Below, one piece after another: positions 13,600 through 16,410 of a stretch of 16,410 nucleotides of DNA. Origin of the DNA: RGIG3040 sp964410675. GTDB taxonomy: Bacteria > Bacillota > Clostridia > Lachnospirales > Lachnospiraceae. Location of the stretch: the NCBI GenBank assembly GCA_964410675.1, contig CAYPIB010000062.1, positions 1 to 16,410 of the forward strand. The letters run 5' to 3'. Position numbers and translations under genes: made by a program. The first letter of the stretch is position 1; the number at the start of each line of letters is the position of its first letter. The notes under the pieces were generated by a model. That model was not told where the DNA came from, searched no databases, and saw only the letters and a program-made list of their open reading frames with translations.

Positions 13600-14808
13600 A
13601 TGATTAACAAGAGTATAAAAATTGCAGCATGCGTATTTAGCGTAATAATGGCAGTTTCAGGTTCTACCTTACATACAGAAGCATCGGCCTTATCAGGAAC
13701 CTTACCGGTTGCAGGGGCGGCACTTACTTTAAATGAAGGAAGTTCATTTGATGTAGTTAAGCGTGAAGTGAAAGAAAAAGAAGAAGCTATGGTAGATGTT
13801 GAGTTAAATGTAGGAGCCGATGCAGGTGTTAATTTAGCGGCAAAGGAAACAGCACAGACAGGAGCAGCAGCAGCAGCGGCTTCAGCAGACGAGTTTTCTA
13901 ATTTAGCGATTGCCAAAGTAAATGATTATGTGAATGTAAGAAGCGAACCAAGTGAAGAGGGCGAAATCATTGGTAAGCTTTATGATAAATCTGTTGGTGA
14001 ATTTATAGCAGAAGCAGATGGCGGCTGGTATCAGATTCAATCAGGCAGTGTAACAGGATATGTTAAGGCAGAGTATGTAGTAACAGGCGACGCTGCCAAA
14101 GAGCTTGCACCGGAAGTTGGCAAGCGTATTGCCAAATCGAATACAATGACTTTATTTGCGAGAGAGAATTCTTCAACGGATTCTTCGGTTATAGGAATGA
14201 TAGAAGAAGGCGGCGAGCTCACAGTACTAGAGGAAGGCGTAACAGACGGATGGGTAAAAGTATCTGTGGAAGAAGGAGAGGGATATGTATCCACTGATTT
14301 CGTATCACTTTCTACCGAATTTGTCAGGGCTGAATCTAAAGCAGAAGAAGAAGCCAGAATTGAAAAAGAACAGGCGTCAGTTAGGGCGGCAAATGCTGCA
14401 GCAGATAAAAAGAGCGGCAAGAAGAGCAATAATTCCGGCGGTGTTAAAGCAGTAGGCGGCAGCGGCAGAGGCAGCTCAGTTGCAGGTTTTGCAACACAGT
14501 TTGTTGGTAATCCATATGTATATGGTGGTACAAGCTTGACAAATGGTGCGGACTGCTCCGGTTTCGTAATGAGTGTTTATGCGAACTTTGGTGTATCCCT
14601 GCCTCACTCATCAGGTGCACTTAGAGGTGTAGGTGCGAATGTAGGCGGACTTGGAAACGCTCAGCCTGGCGATATTGTATGTTATTCCGGTCATGTTGGA
14701 ATTTATATCGGTGGCGGACAAATTGTTCATGCCAGTACTGCGGCTACAGGTATTAAAATTTCAAATGCAGGTTATAAGCAGGTATTGTCTGTAAGACGTA
14801 TTTTCTAA
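13600..14808 (+). CDS. Secreted SH3 / NlpC-P60 peptidoglycan endopeptidase
   Basis: Exported cell-wall hydrolase; NlpC/P60 enzymes cut the D-gamma-glutamyl-diaminopimelate bond or nearby peptide bonds of peptidoglycan stems. The 402 residues comprise a signal peptide (about 1-30, ending TEASA), an acidic Ala-rich spacer, two bacterial SH3 domains (about 100-165, with VNVRSEPSEEGEIIGKL, and 175-240, with FARENSSTDSSVIGMI), a Glu/Ala-rich helical linker (243-270), a Gly/Ser/Lys hinge (270-292) and the catalytic domain (292-402). The active site is complete: Cys319 in NGADCSGFV, His365 in GHVGIYIG and His377 in IVHAST. The SH3 domains should bind peptidoglycan. ATG 13600 has GGGAGG close upstream. 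It is a single-gene unit with a strong promoter, WalR-like repeats in its leader and a terminator. Confidence 0.94.
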   Translation: MINKSIKIAACVFSVIMAVSGSTLHTEASALSGTLPVAGAALTLNEGSSFDVVKREVKEKEEAMVDVELNVGADAGVNLAAKETAQTGAAAAAASADEFSNLAIAKVNDYVNVRSEPSEEGEIIGKLYDKSVGEFIAEADGGWYQIQSGSVTGYVKAEYVVTGDAAKELAPEVGKRIAKSNTMTLFARENSSTDSSVIGMIEEGGELTVLEEGVTDGWVKVSVEEGEGYVSTDFVSLSTEFVRAESKAEEEARIEKEQASVRAANAAADKKSGKKSNNSGGVKAVGGSGRGSSVAGFATQFVGNPYVYGGTSLTNGADCSGFVMSVYANFGVSLPHSSGALRGVGANVGGLGNAQPGDIVCYSGHVGIYIGGGQIVHASTAATGIKISNAGYKQVLSVRRIF

Positions 14809-14821
14809 GAAAACAATGTTT

Positions 14822-14854
14822 CCCCATGGGTATTTTAATACCTGTGGGGTTTTT
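14822..14854 (+). terminator. Intrinsic terminator after the NlpC/P60 gene
   Basis: A 12-bp stem with two G-T wobbles (14822-14833 with 14838-14849) is followed by TTTTTATTT, 13 bases after the stop codon. Confidence 0.88.
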
Positions 14855-14989
14855 ATTTGCACAAAAACGTAATTGTATATAATTATATTTTTAAAATAAA
14901 CCTTTAAATAAATGACGGTTGAAGCAGCATGACAAGTTGCACAAATTAGCAGAAGAAGTTGGAAAAAGCGGGAAAATGATGTCGAAAAG

Positions 14990-15060
14990 ATATCCACATA
15001 AGAAAAGCAGTATTTTAGGGGTTTAACTAGTTATACACGGAGTTGTACACATTATCCACA
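14990..15060 (+). promoter_or_regulatory. DnaA-box-like cluster in a gene-free spacer
   Basis: The 505-base spacer 14809-15313 has no convincing gene. On one strand it carries TTATCCACA (15052-15060, perfect DnaA box), TTGTACACA (15043-15051, 7/9), TTATACACG (15031-15039, 7/9) and ATATCCACA (14990-14998, 8/9). The last three are packed within 30 bases. Elsewhere the spacer holds only a weak promoter-like TTGCAC-N15-TATAAT (14857-14883), the hairpin at 15091 and the hpf control region. Confidence 0.5.
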
Positions 15061-15090
15061 GAAAAATAAAGTAAAAATAAGAGGAATTAT

Positions 15091-15142
15091 GGTAACTTCA
15101 TGAACGGATGTTTTGTATATATATCATAAAGTTCCCTTTTTT
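15091..15142 (+). terminator. Terminator-like hairpin in the spacer before hpf
   Basis: GGTAACTTCATGA (15091-15103) pairs with TCATAAAGTTCCC (15124-15136) over 13 positions with two mismatches and a 20-base loop, then six T (15137-15142). No gene is seen between this and the previous terminator, so it may end a small RNA or simply insulate hpf. Confidence 0.42.
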
Positions 15143-15189
15143 GTAGAATAAAGTCGAAAAAGTATTGACTTTTTTAATGTGAAAAAATA

Positions 15190-15206
15190 TGTAACAACTA
15201 TGTAAA
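15190..15206 (+). promoter_or_regulatory. WalR-type direct repeat upstream of the hpf promoter
   Basis: TGTAAC-N5-TGTAAA matches TGTWAH-N5-TGTWAH and ends 4 bases before the putative -35 of hpf, a typical activator position. It is only 12 fixed bases in AT-rich DNA, so chance is possible. Confidence 0.4.
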
Positions 15207-15210
15207 ATTA

Positions 15211-15240
15211 TTGGAAAATTTATGCCATTTATGATATAAT
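15211..15240 (+). promoter_or_regulatory. Probable promoter of hpf
   Basis: TTGGAA (15211-15216), an 18-base spacer and a perfect TATAAT (15235-15240) place the start near 15247, about 67 bases before the ATG. An alternative TTGACT at 15165 has no good -10 at the right distance. Confidence 0.62.
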
Positions 15241-15313
15241 GTCTTCACAAGAGATATCAATATTTTCTTTGATATATTGTAAAAGGACTCTATTATAGAA
15301 AGGAATGGGCAGC

Positions 15314-15841
15314 ATGAAGATTATAATTTTGGGCAAAAATATCGATGTTACCGAAGGACTTAGAAGTGCAGTGGAGGATAAAATCGGAAAGTTAGAAAAG
15401 TATTTTACTCCCGAGACAGAAGTACATGTAACCCTAAGTGTAGAAAAAGAAAGGCAAAAGATTGAAGTGACCATACCTGTAAAAGGAAATATCATTCGTT
15501 CGGAGCAGGTAAGTAATGATATGTACGTATCCATTGACTTAGTAGAAGAGATTATTGAAAGACAGCTTAAAAAGTATAAAAATAAGCTGGCAGGTCAAAA
15601 GCATAGCATGCACTTCTTCCAAAAGGATTTCTTGGAAAAAGATTATATGGATGATGAGGAAGTTAAAATTATCCGTACGAAGCGGTTTGACATTAAACCA
15701 ATGTATCCTGAAGATGCATGTATTCAGATGGAACTTTTAGGACATAGCTTTTTTGTCTTTAATAATGCGGAAACAGATGAGGTGAATGTCGTTTACAAAA
15801 GGAAAGGAAACACATACGGATTGATTGAACCGGAAGTATAA
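15314..15841 (+). CDS. hpf: Long-form ribosome hibernation promoting factor
   Basis: HPF binds the 30S decoding region and, in the long form, joins two 70S ribosomes into an inactive 100S dimer in stationary phase or stress. The 175 residues match long HPF: an N-terminal S30AE/RaiA domain (about 1-100, with ILGKNIDVTEGLRSAVEDKI and the basic helix RQLKKYKNKL) and a C-terminal dimerisation domain (about 115-172, with RTKRFDIKPMYPEDACIQME, LLGHSFFVFNN and YKRKGNTYGLIEP). The start at 15314 is chosen over the ATG at 15305 because AAAGGA is 9 bases from the former but touches the latter. It is monocistronic with its own promoter and terminator; the WalR-like repeat upstream of the promoter may affect it. 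Confidence 0.95.
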   Translation: MKIIILGKNIDVTEGLRSAVEDKIGKLEKYFTPETEVHVTLSVEKERQKIEVTIPVKGNIIRSEQVSNDMYVSIDLVEEIIERQLKKYKNKLAGQKHSMHFFQKDFLEKDYMDDEEVKIIRTKRFDIKPMYPEDACIQMELLGHSFFVFNNAETDEVNVVYKRKGNTYGLIEPEV

Positions 15842-15866
15842 ATTCATAAGCAATGGGACAGGCTGG

Positions 15867-15906
15867 CGCCTTAAATGCGGACAAACATTTAAGGCGTTTA
15901 TTTTTG
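15867..15906 (+). terminator. Intrinsic terminator after hpf
   Basis: A perfect 11-bp stem (CGCCTTAAATG 15867-15877 with 15886-15896, 8-base loop) is followed by TTTATTTTTG. Confidence 0.9.
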
Positions 15907-15938
15907 TCAAAAACTGATTTTAAATCTGCAAAAACACA

Positions 15939-15967
15939 TTGCAAAAAATAAGAGGCTATGTTAGAAT
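15939..15967 (+). promoter_or_regulatory. Promoter of thlA
   Basis: TTGCAA (15939-15944), 17 bases and TAGAAT (15962-15967) form a good sigma-A promoter, with the start near 15974. The leader of about 90 bases opens with an inverted repeat, CAATGAT-N12-ATCATTG (15979-16004), of unknown role. Confidence 0.7.
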
Positions 15968-16062
15968 AGGAGAGCGGACAATGATAAAAAAATAACAATC
16001 ATTGCCAAAGCTATTTAAACTTATAAAAATTTAAAATAAATAATAACGGAGGAAAGAAAAAA

Positions 16063-16410
16063 ATGGCAAAAAAAGTAGTTTTAGCAGGTGCATGCCGTAC
16101 AGCTATCGGTACAATGGGTGGTTCCTTAAGCACAGTGCCGGCAGCGGATCTTGGCGCAATCGTTATTAAGGAAGCTTTAAACAGAGCTGGTGTTGCACCA
16201 GATGCAGTAGACCAGGTGTATATGGGATGTGTTATTCAAGCTGGACTTGGACAGAACGTAGCACGTCAGGCTACTATTAAAGCAGGCTTACCGATTGAAG
16301 TACCAGCAGTTACCATTAACGTTGTTTGCGGTTCCGGTCTTAACTGTGTAAATATGGCAGCACAGATGATTATGGCAGGAGATGCAGATATCGTAGTTGC
16401 AGGTGGTATG
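16063..16410 (+). CDS. thlA: Acetyl-CoA C-acetyltransferase (thiolase), cut by the window edge
   Basis: Biosynthetic thiolase condensing two acetyl-CoA to acetoacetyl-CoA, the first step of clostridial butyrate formation. The first 116 residues are visible: ACRTAIGTMGGSL, PAADLGAIVIKEAL (26-39), the conserved QAGLGQNVARQA (59-70) and TINVVCGSGLN with the nucleophilic Cys89. They closely resemble Clostridium ThlA, which reads CGSGL at the same place. The later His/Cys active-site residues lie outside the window. ATG 16063 has GGAGG upstream with an A-rich spacer of about 9-10 bases, typical of a highly expressed gene. In butyrate producers thl often heads an operon with hbd, crt, bcd and etfBA; whether that follows here cannot be seen. 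Confidence 0.93.
   Translation, partial: MAKKVVLAGACRTAIGTMGGSLSTVPAADLGAIVIKEALNRAGVAPDAVDQVYMGCVIQAGLGQNVARQATIKAGLPIEVPAVTINVVCGSGLNCVNMAAQMIMAGDADIVVAGGM

Noticed and set aside
13572..13916. 114-codon Ala/Ser-rich minus-strand frame over the NlpC/P60 gene start
   Set aside because: It is the mirror of the Ala/Glu-rich N-terminal region and has no ribosome site or homology pattern.
14990..15142. Chromosomal origin (oriC)
   Set aside because: DnaA boxes alone are not enough: dnaA, dnaN, rpmH and recF are all absent, and the neighbours are nlpC/P60 and hpf. Reported only as a box cluster.
1..16410. CRISPR arrays, insertion sequences, rRNA or tRNA genes, riboswitches
   Set aside because: I found no regularly spaced direct repeats, transposase motifs, rRNA-like blocks, complete tRNA cloverleaf or recognisable riboswitch core in the readable sequence.

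Overview
The window looks like a draft-assembly segment from a low-GC, anaerobic, probably spore-forming Bacillota of the class Clostridia, most likely Lachnospiraceae. The grounds are AT-rich spacers with strong AGGAGG ribosome sites, a secreted Ig-like protein with YDG-type repeats and a Lys-rich Fn3-like tail, an acyltransferase / zinc-ribbon membrane protein / esterase operon, long-form HPF, fermentative D-lactate dehydrogenase and a thlA-type thiolase. This placement is inference from protein style; no rRNA or other marker is present. Three N runs (924-933, 1516-1525, 12345-12444) interrupt genes.

Left arm (1-2090, minus strand): a small defence-like operon, read right to left. It holds an Abi_C-domain protein missing its N-terminus, an Mrr-type restriction endonuclease split by two short assembly gaps, and an unrecognised coiled-coil protein. 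At about 2090 it abuts the C-terminal remnant of a P-II-like regulator on the plus strand. Both genes lose their 5' ends at the same point, so this is a rearrangement scar or a contig misjoin.

Middle (2328-8808): ldhA, a 38-aa membrane peptide with its own terminator, an Hsp20 chaperone with a sigma-A promoter overlapped by a CIRCE operator, a 14-cysteine coat-like protein behind a possible sigma-K promoter, and a 1299-aa secreted repeat protein.

8834-12344: a promoter-driven three-gene operon (condensation-fold acyltransferase, zinc-ribbon six-TM protein, HSL-family esterase). It ends on a terminator lying inside the convergent SDR gene, whose N-terminus is lost in the 100-N gap.

Right arm (12445-16410): trxB; an SH3-NlpC/P60 wall hydrolase whose leader carries a WalR-type direct repeat; a non-coding spacer with four DnaA-box-like sites, a terminator-like hairpin and a second WalR-type repeat; hpf; and the start of thlA at the window edge. 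Most transcription units are single genes bounded by clear intrinsic terminators.
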